A DNA stretch of 43,034 nucleotides from UBA5614 sp034678545 (GTDB lineage Bacteria; Cloacimonadota; Cloacimonadia; Cloacimonadales; Cloacimonadaceae). Below, piece by piece: positions 42,761 through 43,034 of the stretch. The notes beneath the pieces are model-generated. The model searched no databases, had not been told where the DNA came from, and saw only the letters and a list, made by a program, of their open reading frames with translations. Numbering within the stretch: the first letter of the stretch is position 1; each line of letters starts with the position of its first letter. The stretch spans positions 1-43,034 of the forward strand of contig JAXDBS010000014.1 of assembly GCA_034678545.1 (NCBI GenBank), given 5' to 3'. The position numbers and the translations under genes were made by a program.

Positions 42761-42788
42761 AAAGGCCCTCTCATAGGAGAGGGCCTTT
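42761..42788 (-). terminator. Intrinsic terminator of the gene entering from the right edge
   Basis: A 12-bp stem, AAAGGCCCTCTC (42761-42772) with GAGAGGGCCTTT (42777-42788), and a 4-nt loop. T-rich sequence follows on both strands (TTCTGTT on the minus strand, GTTTTT on the plus). The gene ending at 42833 on the minus strand is the likely user. Confidence 0.8.
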
Positions 42789-42832
42789 GTTTTTCGGAGC
42801 GGCCAATATATCACGATCCGCTGCTCAGAACC

Positions 42833-43034
42833 TCACTTTTTGACCGTGAACATCAGGCCGACATAGTATTCATTTCCGCTGGAATCGATATAGCCGCCCA
42901 GGTCGATGTTCAGGTTATCCGAATGTTCGTAGCCCAGGCCCATGGTATATTTCTTCGATCCCCAGGAATCGCTCGAATTATGCTTGCTGTTGATGAACGT
43001 GTTGTCCGTGTAATGGCCTTCGGAAGCGTCGCCG
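42833..43034 (-). CDS. C-terminal end of a probable outer-membrane beta-barrel protein (partial)
   Basis: Only the last 67 codons are in the window; the TGA stop is at 42833-42835. The residues alternate in beta-strand fashion (KKYTMGLGYEH, LNIDLGGYI, NEYYVGLMFTVKK). The terminal strand rich in Tyr, Gly, Leu and Phe resembles the last strand of outer-membrane porin-like barrels. The family cannot be decided from this fragment. A terminator follows 45 bp after the stop. Confidence 0.6.
   Translation of the reverse strand, partial: GDASEGHYTDNTFINSKHNSSDSWGSKKYTMGLGYEHSDNLNIDLGGYIDSSGNEYYVGLMFTVKK

Overview
The window is bacterial. It carries trmFO, a bacterial type isoleucyl-tRNA synthetase, Shine-Dalgarno sites of the GGAGG type, lipoprotein and Sec signal peptides, and very long secreted proteins built from beta-helix, fibronectin-III and Hydin-like modules. 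One secreted protein ends in a FlgD-like / type IX-like sorting tail. That combination fits the FCB superphylum, and the overall gene style (giant secreted proteins ending in FN3 modules) most resembles Candidatus Cloacimonadota. This placement is inference from gene content only. Most of the window is moderately GC-rich; 27.5-29.3 kb is a clear AT-rich island.

Layout. 1-10.9 kb: surface/secreted proteins (a cut-off metallophosphoesterase, an 1832-aa beta-helix protein, and a 529-aa protein with two cohesin-like repeats and a sorting tail), separated by repeat-rich intergenic DNA and a possible structured leader RNA. 11-17.1 kb, plus strand: translation genes, namely trmFO, a DUF3795 gene, an archaeal-type gatE-gatD pair, and tRNA-Lys, tRNA-Glu(UUC) and tRNA-Glu(CUC). 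17.1-27.3 kb, minus strand: an RlmI-like methyltransferase, a zinc-ribbon/pseudokinase/TM/FGE-fold fusion, ileS with a swapped GVHH signature, two small proteins, an L,D-transpeptidase and a TPR-like protein. 27.4-29.8 kb: AT-rich island with an LVIVD-repeat lipoprotein, flanked by several repeats. 29.8-31.4 kb, minus: TPR protein, lytic transglycosylase, second DUF3795 protein. 31.6-37.2 kb, plus: wrbA, a hemolysin-III family gene, then ygeW, a PLP enzyme, a MocA-like nucleotidyltransferase and xdhC. 37.2-42.4 kb, minus: a 1699-aa repeat-built secreted protein. The end holds an xdhC remnant and the last codons of an outer-membrane-like protein.

How the genes work together. GatDE beside two tRNA-Glu genes suggests indirect synthesis of Gln-tRNA(Gln) by an archaeal-type enzyme in a bacterium. 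YgeW, a PLP enzyme and molybdo-hydroxylase maturation factors (MocA/XdhC) form a tight cluster reminiscent of anaerobic purine-degradation loci, but with a PLP enzyme that does not resemble YgeX. The secreted proteins share a promoter-like box (TACTTGACAGGATT).

The most unusual signals are in non-coding DNA: (i) a 64-bp dispersed palindromic element in three copies, two of which differ only at two positions that form one compensatory base pair; (ii) a TAACCACGA-type repeat whose first three bases are the stop codon of the preceding gene in all three copies; (iii) a leader with a terminator hairpin and a competing upstream pairing before the cohesin-like gene; (iv) a decayed xdhC fragment on the far side of the 5.1-kb secreted-protein gene.
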